A stretch of DNA of 45,153 bases. Source: Bacteroidales bacterium UBA714. Its GTDB lineage: Bacteria; Bacteroidota; Bacteroidia; Bacteroidales; UBA932. The stretch spans positions 1 to 45,153 of the forward strand of contig DBLW01000209.1 of the NCBI GenBank assembly GCA_002298075.1, written 5' to 3'. The notes beneath the pieces were generated by a model that was not told the DNA's origin, made no database searches, and saw only the letters and a list, made by a program, of their open reading frames with translations. The first letter of the stretch is position 1. Each line of letters starts with the position of its first letter. The position numbers and the translations under genes were made by a program. Positions 1 to 6,786 of the stretch are shown one piece after another.

Positions 1-1199
1 GTGCGTCTTTTCTTTCTTGCGCGCCCGACCTCCAATGTCTCCGCAAGCGCACCCTGGATGAACGCGTACTTCGCGTCAACCATTGAAGATTCCAATGAAG
101 AGCCGAGAATGTCCGATATCCTCTTCTGTTCCTCAAAACGTGCAGCGATTATCTCATCCCTTCCTGGAAGCCCCTCCACGACCGCCTCCGCTTCCTTGTC
201 ATTCTCAAGATACTTTATCGCCAGCCAGCGTGTCGAATATTTGTGGCGGATGTCAGGAATCCTCTGTACAAGGCGTTTTATGCGGTCTATGCTCTGCTCA
301 ATCTCCGCCCCATGGTTGATATGGATATGGCGGGCCAGACGCGGGTCGCTGTTCTCATATATCTGAATCACAGTGTCGAAAAGAGCTGAAATCCCCTCTC
401 CGCTGCGGCTGACGGTAGGCACTACAGGCATTCCGAGAAGATAGCCGAGCTGGCGTATATCAAGCTTGTCACCACGTGAAACCAGTTCATCATACATGTT
501 AAGAGCCATGACCACCCTCAGATTCATGTCAATAAGCTGGGTTGTAAGATACAGATTGCGCTGCAGATTGGACGCGTCAACCACATTCACGACAACATCG
601 GGGCTTTCTTCGAGAAGATTCCTGCGCACATAAAGTTCCTCAGGGCTATATGCAGACAAAGAATATGTGCCCGGCAGGTCCACCAGCAGGAACTTGTATC
701 CGCCATGCGAGAATGTCCCCTCCTTGGCATCGACAGTCACTCCGCTGTAATTGCCCACATGCTCATGGCTGCCGGAAGCCATATTGAACAATGAAGTTTT
801 TCCGCAGTTCGGATTTCCCACAAGGGCCACCTTTATTACCTTGCCGCGCTGATGGGCCAGGTCCGCCATGCGTCTCTGAAGGCACAGGTCATCACACTCC
901 TCAGCCTCCAGCGCCTTAAGCCCATGCAGTTCAGAATTCAGTCCGGAAATATCCTGGCCTGTAACTTTGGCTTCGGTCTCCCCTATCACCTCTATTTTCT
1001 CCGCCTCTTCCCTGCGCAAAGAAATCTTGTACCCTATTATCTCATACTCGATAGGGTCCTTCAGGGGCGCGTTCAGTATCACCTTGACACTGTTCCCCTT
1101 GACGAATCCCATCTCTATTATTCTTTTGCGGAAGCTGCCGTGGCCATATACTTTCACGACCACGCCGCGTTCTCCCGTTCTCAGTTCCGACAATTTCAT
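1..1199 (-). CDS. feoB: FeoA-FeoB fusion, ferrous iron transporter (partial, C-terminus outside window)
   Basis: This gene takes up Fe(II) across the inner membrane, driven or gated by its G domain. It starts at the ATG at 1199 and runs off the left edge, so about 399 residues are visible. Residues 1-75 form a FeoA-like SH3 domain (MKLSELRTGERG at the start, IIEMGF, then EYEIIGYKISLRREEA). An acidic linker follows, then the FeoB G domain with its P-loop GNPNCGKTSLFN from residue 128, the G3 motif DLPGTYS and the NVVDA segment. The visible part stops at a basic stretch (AETLEVGRARKKRR) just before the expected membrane core, so no transmembrane helix is in the window. Fusion of FeoA to FeoB is common in Bacteroidota. 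A -7 box lies 26 bp upstream, giving a short leader. Confidence 0.95.
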   Translation of the reverse strand, partial: MKLSELRTGERGVVVKVYGHGSFRKRIIEMGFVKGNSVKVILNAPLKDPIEYEIIGYKISLRREEAEKIEVIGETEAKVTGQDISGLNSELHGLKALEAEECDDLCLQRRMADLAHQRGKVIKVALVGNPNCGKTSLFNMASGSHEHVGNYSGVTVDAKEGTFSHGGYKFLLVDLPGTYSLSAYSPEELYVRRNLLEESPDVVVNVVDASNLQRNLYLTTQLIDMNLRVVMALNMYDELVSRGDKLDIRQLGYLLGMPVVPTVSRSGEGISALFDTVIQIYENSDPRLARHIHINHGAEIEQSIDRIKRLVQRIPDIRHKYSTRWLAIKYLENDKEAEAVVEGLPGRDEIIAARFEEQKRISDILGSSLESSMVDAKYAFIQGALAETLEVGRARKKRR

Positions 1200-1224
1200 A
1201 AGCTGTTCCCCTATTTCAAGACGG

Positions 1225-1232
1225 CAAAGATA
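1225..1232 (-). promoter_or_regulatory. Bacteroides-type -7 box for feoAB
   Basis: Read on the minus strand this is TATCTTTG, a perfect match to the TAnnTTTG consensus. Transcription would start about 20 bases before the feoAB ATG at 1199. No Fur-type palindrome was recognised by eye. Confidence 0.7.
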
Positions 1233-1271
1233 CATATTACCGCTCCAACTTCATTCAAACGGCACAACAAA

Positions 1272-1311
1272 ACGGCACCCTCTCACGACATATTGCGAGA
1301 GAGGGTGCCGT
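1272..1311 (-). terminator. Rho-independent terminator after the lipocalin gene
   Basis: A perfect 13-bp stem pairs 1272-1284 with 1299-1311 around a 14-base loop. On the minus strand it is followed by TTTTGTTGT. It lies 30 bp past the lipocalin stop and upstream of the feoAB promoter, so it separates the two transcripts. Confidence 0.85.
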
Positions 1312-1341
1312 CTGCTCCTCATTAATGATGACTCTTAAGGA

Positions 1342-1875
1342 CTATCTGTTGAGGCTCTGGTCCACATATATCAGCTTGGAAGTGTCATATCCGCGTCTGC
1401 GGGCCTCAGCCAGCACTTTGCCAAGCACTGCTCCGTCCAGTTCCGGTGTCCTCGAAAGAATCCAGAGGTATCCCGGTGACGAGCTTCCAACAAGGGCCAC
1501 GCTATAGTCCTCATCTATCATAAGGACTCTGTAGTCACTATAAAAAAACATGAAGAAAGACACTCTCAGCCTTGCCGGCTCACCTGACGGGTCCGGCTGC
1601 CTGGCTTTCCCGTGAGCCGTCTTCATCTTGCCGTTGCGCCATCCGGAATTGATTACATCCACCTTTCCGTCATCACGCAGAAGATATTCCGCAGTGACAT
1701 TGTCCATTCCCCTTTCGAACCTGTGGTCGTACCGGGCAATCTCATACCATGTGCCCAGATATGAGCTGAGATCAAAAGAAGAAACCGTTGTCTTGTCATG
1801 CTCCGCGTCAGGAGCGAAAATAAGCCCCGGAAACATTGCCGCAGCCAGGGCCAGAGGTATAAGTGTGCTGCTCAT
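1342..1875 (-). CDS. blc: Blc-type lipocalin, secreted
   Basis: This is a small beta-barrel lipocalin of the bacterial Blc family, which binds lipids or other hydrophobic ligands in the envelope. The protein has 177 residues. A hydrophobic N-terminus (about residues 3-21) looks like a signal peptide. The family signature GTWYEIARYDHRFERGM follows at about residues 41-57, with a later YRVLMIDEDYSVALVG strand and the YLWILSRTP segment typical of Blc. No cysteine follows the signal, so unlike E. coli Blc it does not look like a lipoprotein and may be free in the periplasm or exported. It is 64 bp downstream of the epimerase-like gene on the same strand with no -7 box seen in the gap, so it is probably the last gene of a three-gene operon ending at the terminator at 1272-1311. 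Confidence 0.88.
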   Translation of the reverse strand: MSSTLIPLALAAAMFPGLIFAPDAEHDKTTVSSFDLSSYLGTWYEIARYDHRFERGMDNVTAEYLLRDDGKVDVINSGWRNGKMKTAHGKARQPDPSGEPARLRVSFFMFFYSDYRVLMIDEDYSVALVGSSSPGYLWILSRTPELDGAVLGKVLAEARRRGYDTSKLIYVDQSLNR

Positions 1876-1939
1876 AAGTCACCTGCATTTAAATCATTAC
1901 TAAACTAACCGGAACGCAGGCAACTCAAAAAGCATGCTA

Positions 1940-2812
1940 TTATGCTATTTCGATGCGGTATGAAGCATTGAATCTTTCTCCGGACGCAAGACTGTTCATC
2001 CAGTCCCTGTCCTTGAACTCGCCCTCAAAGCCAGCACGGTCGCAGCGTCCGAACCAAGGTTCTATGCACACGAACGGTGCATTCTTGCCCGGAGGCGACC
2101 ACAATCCGAGCACAGGAGCGTCAAACGTGACGGACAGCCACGGAGTCCCGTCTTCACAGAACATGGCGACCTTCTTCACCTGAGAGTCCTGAAGCACGAA
2201 AGTATCTATGTCATCGAATGTGTCGGAATTGAGCTTGAGCCTGCCGTCCGAAAGCGGAAGAGGATATCTTTTCGTTGCATCAGCACAGCCCTTTCCGGCA
2301 AGGCCGACGCATTCCAGACCACCGCAGCGGTCAAAAGTGAAATATCCGCGGCCTTTCTCAAGCTTGCCGTAGTCCGGATAAAGGAAAGCCGGATGTGCAC
2401 CTATCTGGAAATGCATGTCCTTGTCAGCCGGATTGCCGACTTCCCATGACACCTCGATTCCGCTGCCTTCAAGACGGTATCCGATTTCGAGCGTGAAAGG
2501 ATACGGATATGCCTTAAGGGTCTCTTCAGAGGATTCGAGCCTGAAGCGGATGCTGTCACCAGCCTTTGCCACAACTTGAAATTCCATGTCACGTGCAAAA
2601 CCGTGCTGTCCCATAGTGTATTCTTTGCCGTCAACGCGGTATCTTGCCTCCCATACGCTTCCGACTATAGGAAAGAGCACAGGTGAGCGGCGGTTCCAAT
2701 ATTCCGGCTCGCCATGCCAGAGATATTCTGTCTTGCCTTTCCTGATGCTCCAGAGTTCTGCCCCGACCTCATTGATTTCAACTGTCAGGACACCGTTTGT
2801 CAATGTCTGCAT
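1940..2812 (-). CDS. Aldose 1-epimerase family protein (galactose mutarotase-like)
   Basis: A 290-residue cytoplasmic protein of the mutarotase-like superfamily, LacX/YeaD type. Members interconvert the anomers of aldoses or phosphorylated hexoses. Visible family features are the N-terminal strand pair with YLWHGEPEYWNRRSPVLFPIVG at about residues 30-51 (FPIVG is characteristic), the QHGFARDMEF segment with the conserved histidine near residue 70, IGAHPAFLYP with a second conserved histidine near 139, and the C-terminal CIEPWFGRCD carrying the glutamate expected as catalytic base. The substrate cannot be read from sequence. The gene lies 26 bp behind the Na/phosphate symporter gene and 64 bp ahead of the lipocalin gene, all on one strand. 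Confidence 0.88.
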   Translation of the reverse strand: MQTLTNGVLTVEINEVGAELWSIRKGKTEYLWHGEPEYWNRRSPVLFPIVGSVWEARYRVDGKEYTMGQHGFARDMEFQVVAKAGDSIRFRLESSEETLKAYPYPFTLEIGYRLEGSGIEVSWEVGNPADKDMHFQIGAHPAFLYPDYGKLEKGRGYFTFDRCGGLECVGLAGKGCADATKRYPLPLSDGRLKLNSDTFDDIDTFVLQDSQVKKVAMFCEDGTPWLSVTFDAPVLGLWSPPGKNAPFVCIEPWFGRCDRAGFEGEFKDRDWMNSLASGERFNASYRIEIA

Positions 2813-2838
2813 ATTACTTTCTGTTATAATTTAGTTTT

Positions 2839-4551
2839 TCACATGGACAGCTTCTTGTGCGAATGAGCTTCCACAACATTTATCACATAGTCTCCGAGCT
2901 TTTCACAGTCGCCTATGATGTCCATATAATTCACTCCCATCTGATAGTCATATTTCTGTTCATTGACATCATTGAGATTCATTTCCTTAAGCTGGGACCT
3001 GTAATTGTTTATCTCATTCTCTATATTGAGCGACTTGACTGTCTCAGTTTCGGGAACCTCGTCATTGAGCTGGCGCACCATCTGGTCAAGGGCCTTCATG
3101 CACAGCCCGAACATATGTCCGATATGCTTATACTGTCCTTCTGTGAAGTCTTCCTTTCCCTTATGCTTGCGGTCAAGGGTCCTCGCAAGGTTGAAGCAGC
3201 TGTCACATATGCTCTCAAGCTCCGAAATCTCCCTGAGCATTGAGCGTATGGTGTTCTTGCTTTCAGGGCTGAGACGTCCCTCGGAAACCTTGTTCAGATA
3301 GTTCGCAATCTCTATTTCCATGTTATCGCTTATGCCCTCATACTTCTCGACACGCGTATAAAGCTTGTTGAAGTCGTTTTCGTCCTTGAGCATAAGCAGC
3401 TCCGGGATGAAAGAGAACATCCTGCGGCATCTCTCTGCAAAAAGATTGATTTCTTTGCGGGCTTCGAAAAGAGACAGTTCGGCAGTGGAGAGCAGACCGC
3501 TGGAAATGAAGCGCAACCGGCCTTCCTCATCCTCAGCCTTCTGAGGTATGGCGCGGCTTACAATCCTCTCTATCGGCTTGACGAACCATATGAGAATCAG
3601 AACGTTGCACACATTGAAAGCCGTATGGAAAGCAGCAAGCACATAAGTCAGCCTTACTGAGACTGCCTCGACTTCCTCAGGAGTTGACGGTACAAACGTC
3701 TGGTCATATCCTATAATTTTGCAGACCATGTCCACGAAAGGGCGGAAAACAATGAGCACCCAGACTACCCCGAAAACATTGAAGAGCATATGAGCCAGGG
3801 CGGCCCGCCTTGCCTGCGTGCTCGCACTCATCGCAGCAATGTTCGAAGTGACGGTAGTGCCTATGTTCTCACCCATCACCAGCGCGATGCCATGATGAAT
3901 AGGAAGCACGCCGCTGGAGCACAGAATCATTGTAATCGCCATAATTGCGGCCGAAGACTGCACGCACATTGTAAGGACACTTCCAAGCAGCAGGAAGAGC
4001 AAGGTGGAACCGAATCCCCATCCCCCGCAAGATGCGAAGAAATCAATTATATCCTGGTTATGGGCAAGGTCCATTTCAAGAGCATTGGTCCTCAAAGTGC
4101 AAAGTCCAAGAAACATCAGCGAGAAGCCGAAAATGAATTCGCCCAGCGAGCGCGTAGAGTTCTTCTTAAGAAAAATGAGCACTATGGCAACCGCAAACAA
4201 CGGAAACACCACTGTGCCCATATCAAACTGGAAACCGAATACCGACATTATCCACGCTGTGGCAGTCGTACCGATATTTGCTCCCATGATAACAGAAATA
4301 GCCTGCGCAAGTGAAAGAAGGCCGGCATTGACAAAGCTGACAGTAAGCACTGTCGTTGCAGTTGAAGACTGTACGGCCGCCGTCACGAATGCTCCGGTGA
4401 GCAGTCCAGTGAAACGGTTAGTCGTCATAGCGCCGAGAACACTGCGCAAATGGCCTCCGGTAAGCTTTTGGAGTGCCTCGCTCATCGTCTTCATTCCGTA
4501 CATCAGAAGAGCAAGACATCCGAGAAGCTTCAGGAAAGTGAAAATAGTCAT
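2839..4551 (-). CDS. Na/Pi cotransporter family protein with C-terminal PhoU-like domain
   Basis: A sodium-dependent phosphate importer of the NptA/YjbB (PF02690) family. I start it at the ATG at 4551 (570 residues). An in-frame TTG at 4578 would add nine residues, but it overlaps the -7 box. The N-terminal membrane part contains the two inverted Na/Pi repeats with the diagnostic QSSTATT (about residue 60) and QSSAAIMAI (about residue 200) motifs, plus GANIGTT and GENIGTT. From about residue 350 the protein becomes a charged helical domain resembling PhoU, a common fusion that may sense or gate phosphate uptake. It heads an operon with the epimerase-like gene and lipocalin. It gives the cell a phosphate entry route independent of the phosphoester locus at 17-29 kb. 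Confidence 0.93.
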   Translation of the reverse strand: MTIFTFLKLLGCLALLMYGMKTMSEALQKLTGGHLRSVLGAMTTNRFTGLLTGAFVTAAVQSSTATTVLTVSFVNAGLLSLAQAISVIMGANIGTTATAWIMSVFGFQFDMGTVVFPLFAVAIVLIFLKKNSTRSLGEFIFGFSLMFLGLCTLRTNALEMDLAHNQDIIDFFASCGGWGFGSTLLFLLLGSVLTMCVQSSAAIMAITMILCSSGVLPIHHGIALVMGENIGTTVTSNIAAMSASTQARRAALAHMLFNVFGVVWVLIVFRPFVDMVCKIIGYDQTFVPSTPEEVEAVSVRLTYVLAAFHTAFNVCNVLILIWFVKPIERIVSRAIPQKAEDEEGRLRFISSGLLSTAELSLFEARKEINLFAERCRRMFSFIPELLMLKDENDFNKLYTRVEKYEGISDNMEIEIANYLNKVSEGRLSPESKNTIRSMLREISELESICDSCFNLARTLDRKHKGKEDFTEGQYKHIGHMFGLCMKALDQMVRQLNDEVPETETVKSLNIENEINNYRSQLKEMNLNDVNEQKYDYQMGVNYMDIIGDCEKLGDYVINVVEAHSHKKLSM

Positions 4552-4575
4552 AGGGTTAATGTTCAAAATAGTATG

Positions 4576-4583
4576 CAAAAATA
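4576..4583 (-). promoter_or_regulatory. -7 box for the Na/Pi cotransporter operon
   Basis: The minus strand reads TATTTTTG, matching TAnnTTTG. It ends 25 bp before the ATG at 4551 and overlaps the alternative TTG start, which is why the ATG is preferred. Confidence 0.65.
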
Positions 4584-4855
4584 ATCAAAGTACGCGAATA
4601 CATAAGCATTTTCACCATTTTAGAATCACTTTTTCATCTCTCAGCACAAGAAATCCACATTCGCAAAGACTGATGCCACATCTTGCTCCCGCGGCATGCC
4701 ACTAAAAGCACATCCGCCCTTAAGGCTTTAAGGCACCCAAACCGCTGTCATGACAACCAGGGCTGTTTTGCCATCTACATTAATTTATGTTGAGCAGCCA
4801 AATGTGCAGAATGTGATACATCTGACGAATCCCCGATTCTCTCACTCATACTTCC

Positions 4856-4903
4856 GGAGAGTGGGACGGAGAGTGTCATGGAGAGTGGGATGGAGAGTGG
4901 GAC
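4856..4903 (+). repeat. Tandem repeat, four 12-bp units
   Basis: Four head-to-tail copies of GGAGAGTGGGAC/T (4856-4867, 4868-4879, 4880-4891, 4892-4903) are followed by a partial GGAGA. Unit 2 differs at three positions (GGAGAGTGTCAT). The unit length is a multiple of three, so an open frame reads through it as repeating M/T-E-S-G/V and continues into the dispersed repeat next to it. Confidence 0.85.
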
Positions 4904-4914
4904 GGAGAAAATAC

Positions 4915-4976
4915 AAAACGGTTTAAGAAATGGCCTGATTTTTTACGGAATGCTCCCAAAAAGAAATTCGGTGTAA
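4915..4976 (+). repeat. Dispersed repeat, copy A
   Basis: This 62-bp segment matches 14527-14587 in 47 of 62 columns in my hand alignment, with one gap. The conserved blocks are AAAACGGTTTAA, ATTTTTACGGAATGC and the last 15 bases. In both copies an open frame ends in a similar peptide (FYGMLPKRNSV here). Direction and function are unknown. It lies about 315 bp beyond the 3' end of tRNA-Ala. Confidence 0.6.
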
Positions 4977-5027
4977 GAATCGCCCGGAATTTTTACCGTT
5001 TTACCGTTGCAGCCCGCCAATTGCGAC

Positions 5028-5174
5028 ATGAAACATACCAGCTCGCAAGAAGGGCTCCTCACACGACTCAACATCAGCAGTCGATTTGAGGTGGAGCACA
5101 AACAGCCGACTATCAACACATTCCGGATATACGATTCCCCGTTCACGGGACACCGTTTGCCAGCAAACTGCTGA
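5028..5174 (+). pseudogene. Possible gene fragment, 48 codons
   Basis: An ATG-initiated frame of 48 codons with unremarkable, soluble-protein-like composition (begins MKHTSSQEGLLTRLN, contains INTFRIYDSPFTGHR). I recognise no family. No promoter or ribosome-binding site was found. An 80-codon frame on the opposite strand (4943-5185) overlaps it, so coding cannot be decided by eye. It is listed only because the surrounding stretch looks like decayed genes. Confidence 0.15.
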
Positions 5175-5250
5175 TTATCCAACAATTACAATACACACGG
5201 AAACGTCTTGTCCAATAATAGGTAAACCTATTCAGGAGAAGGAATAAGAA

Positions 5251-5290
5251 AAAGAGGATGAACAAAAATTACTTTTTGATCACCCTCTTT
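5251..5290 (-). terminator. Terminator after tRNA-Ala
   Basis: AAAGAGGATGA (5251-5261) pairs with TCACCCTCTTT (5280-5290) with one internal mismatch. The minus strand continues TTCTTATTCC. It directly abuts the CCA end of tRNA-Ala. Confidence 0.75.
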
Positions 5291-5367
5291 TGGTGGAGAT
5301 AGTCGGAGTCGAACCGACGACCCTCTGCTTGCAAAGCAGATGCTCTAGCCAACTGAGCTATACCCCC
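5291..5367 (-). tRNA. tRNA-Ala (anticodon TGC), CCA encoded
   Basis: The minus strand gives a full cloverleaf: acceptor GGGGGTA, D-arm AGCTCAGTTGGCTAGAGC, anticodon stem-loop CTGCTTTGCAAAGCAG with TGC, T-arm GTCGGTTCGACTCCGAC, and the 3' CCA at 5293-5291. The acceptor stem contains the G3:U70 pair, the known identity element for alanine. It stands alone rather than in an rRNA operon. Confidence 0.97.
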
Positions 5368-5378
5368 GATTGCGGATG

Positions 5379-5386
5379 CAAAGATG
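5379..5386 (-). promoter_or_regulatory. Probable -7 box for tRNA-Ala
   Basis: The minus strand reads CATCTTTG, one base off TAnnTTTG, 11 bp upstream of the mature 5' end of tRNA-Ala. Distance and AT-rich upstream sequence support it, but the first base is wrong. Confidence 0.45.
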
Positions 5387-5437
5387 AGACATATTTTTGA
5401 AAAAACAAAATAAACCTTCAAAATTGCATCCTCATTT

Positions 5438-6712
5438 TCAGAAATTCAGTCCGTAAACGGCTCTTACTCCCAATTCTTCTTCAATTTTTAGCAGGCGGTT
5501 GTACTTTGCCGTCCTTTCTGACCTGCTTAAAGAGCCTGTCTTTATCTGGCCGCATCCGGACGCGACTGCAATGTCAGCTATGGTCGTATCTTCGGTTTCT
5601 CCTGACCTGTGGGACAATATGGCCTTGTATCCATGCCGCTGTGCCATCCTGATTGCTTCAAATGTCTCCGTAAGCGTGCCTATCTGGTTCGGTTTTATAA
5701 GGATGGCATTTCCGCATCCCTTTTCTATGCCTTGCCGGAGATATTCGACATTGGTCACGAAAAGGTCGTCACCTACAAGCTGGCATTTGCCGCCGATTTC
5801 ATCTGTCATGTTTCTCCATCCGTCCCAGTCATTCTCTGCCATGCCGTCTTCTATGGAGTCGATAGGGTAGAGGCTCATGAGTTTTTTGAGATAGGCTGCC
5901 TGGCCTTTCATGTCCAGATTTTTTCCTTCCGGACCTTCAAATACCCTGTAGTCGTATCGCCCGTTATTGTAAAATTCAGATGAAGCGCAGTCGAGGGCTA
6001 TCGTCACGTCTTTCCCCGGCCTGTATCCGGCTTGCGAGATTGCCTTCAGGATAAGCTCTATGGCCTCTTCTGTGCCGGACAGGGACGGTGCAAAGCCTCC
6101 CTCGTCACCGACAGCCGTGCTCAGTCCTTGTTCTTTCAGCACCTTTTTGAGGTTATGAAACACTTCCGCTCCCATGCGAAGTCCTTCTCTGAATGAATCG
6201 GCTCCTATCGGGCGTATCATGAACTCCTGGAATGCTATCGGAGAGTCGCTGTGTGAGCCGCCGTTGATTATATTCATCATTGGAACAGGCATGATATGCG
6301 GGCAAGCTCCTCCGATGTACCTGTATAAAGGAACTCCTAGGCAGGATGCTGCCGCCTTGGCTACTGCGAGCGATACAGGCAATATTGCATTCGCCCCGAG
6401 TGATGACTTGTCACGCGTCCCGTCCAGTTCCAGCATGATGCTGTCGATTTGCATCTGGTTGTAAGCACTTTTGCCTATAAGTGCCGGAGCTATTGTCTCG
6501 TTGACATTGGCCACAGCCTTGAGAACCCCTTTGCCGAGGTATCTTGACTGGTCTGAATCCCTCAGTTCCAAGGCCTCGTGCTCGCCTGTAGAGGCTCCTG
6601 ACGGCACTGCTGCATATCCCCTGTGCCCGTCTTCAAGGATTACCTCTGCCGATACGGTCGGTGTTCCTCGTGAATCAAGTATTTCCTGTGCGTGTATATC
6701 TTTAATTATCAT
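5438..6712 (-). CDS. eno: Enolase (phosphopyruvate hydratase)
   Basis: Interconverts 2-phosphoglycerate and phosphoenolpyruvate in glycolysis and gluconeogenesis. The 424-residue length fits bacterial enolases. Visible features are the N-terminal EILDSRGTPTVSAEV, the mobile loop PSGASTGEHEALELRD (about 37-52), NIINGGSHSDSPIAFQEFMI with the conserved histidine, VGDEGGFAPS with the catalytic glutamate region, ALDCASSEFY and SIEDGMAENDWDGW for metal binding, the catalytic lysine in ILIKPNQIGT, and the signature SHRSGETEDTTIAD. The gene follows the CocE-type hydrolase gene by 74 bp on the same strand. No -7 box was found in the gap, so it may be co-transcribed with it or use an unrecognised promoter. 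It is one of three PEP-node enzymes in the window, with pckA and ppdK. Confidence 0.98.
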   Translation of the reverse strand: MIIKDIHAQEILDSRGTPTVSAEVILEDGHRGYAAVPSGASTGEHEALELRDSDQSRYLGKGVLKAVANVNETIAPALIGKSAYNQMQIDSIMLELDGTRDKSSLGANAILPVSLAVAKAAASCLGVPLYRYIGGACPHIMPVPMMNIINGGSHSDSPIAFQEFMIRPIGADSFREGLRMGAEVFHNLKKVLKEQGLSTAVGDEGGFAPSLSGTEEAIELILKAISQAGYRPGKDVTIALDCASSEFYNNGRYDYRVFEGPEGKNLDMKGQAAYLKKLMSLYPIDSIEDGMAENDWDGWRNMTDEIGGKCQLVGDDLFVTNVEYLRQGIEKGCGNAILIKPNQIGTLTETFEAIRMAQRHGYKAILSHRSGETEDTTIADIAVASGCGQIKTGSLSRSERTAKYNRLLKIEEELGVRAVYGLNF

Positions 6713-6786
6713 ATATAAAACTGCTTTTGGTTAACGCCGGGCGTAATTTCAAAAACAGTTCCAAACATGTCTTGCATGAGGCTGTC

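Larger units (their letters stand above)
4584..5250. other. Gene-poor stretch with repeat remnants
   Basis: No convincing gene lies between the Na/Pi symporter promoter and the tRNA-Ala terminator. It holds a 12-bp tandem repeat (4856-4903), one copy of a dispersed repeat (4915-4976) and several short open frames that end abruptly. One of these (5028-5174) looks protein-like and is listed separately. The mix of disrupted frames suggests decayed foreign or duplicated DNA on the 3' side of a tRNA gene. Confidence 0.6.

Noticed and set aside
4943..5185. 80-codon minus-strand open frame
   Set aside because: No promoter, no recognisable family, cysteine-rich random-looking composition, and it overlaps a repeat copy and an opposing open frame of equal plausibility.
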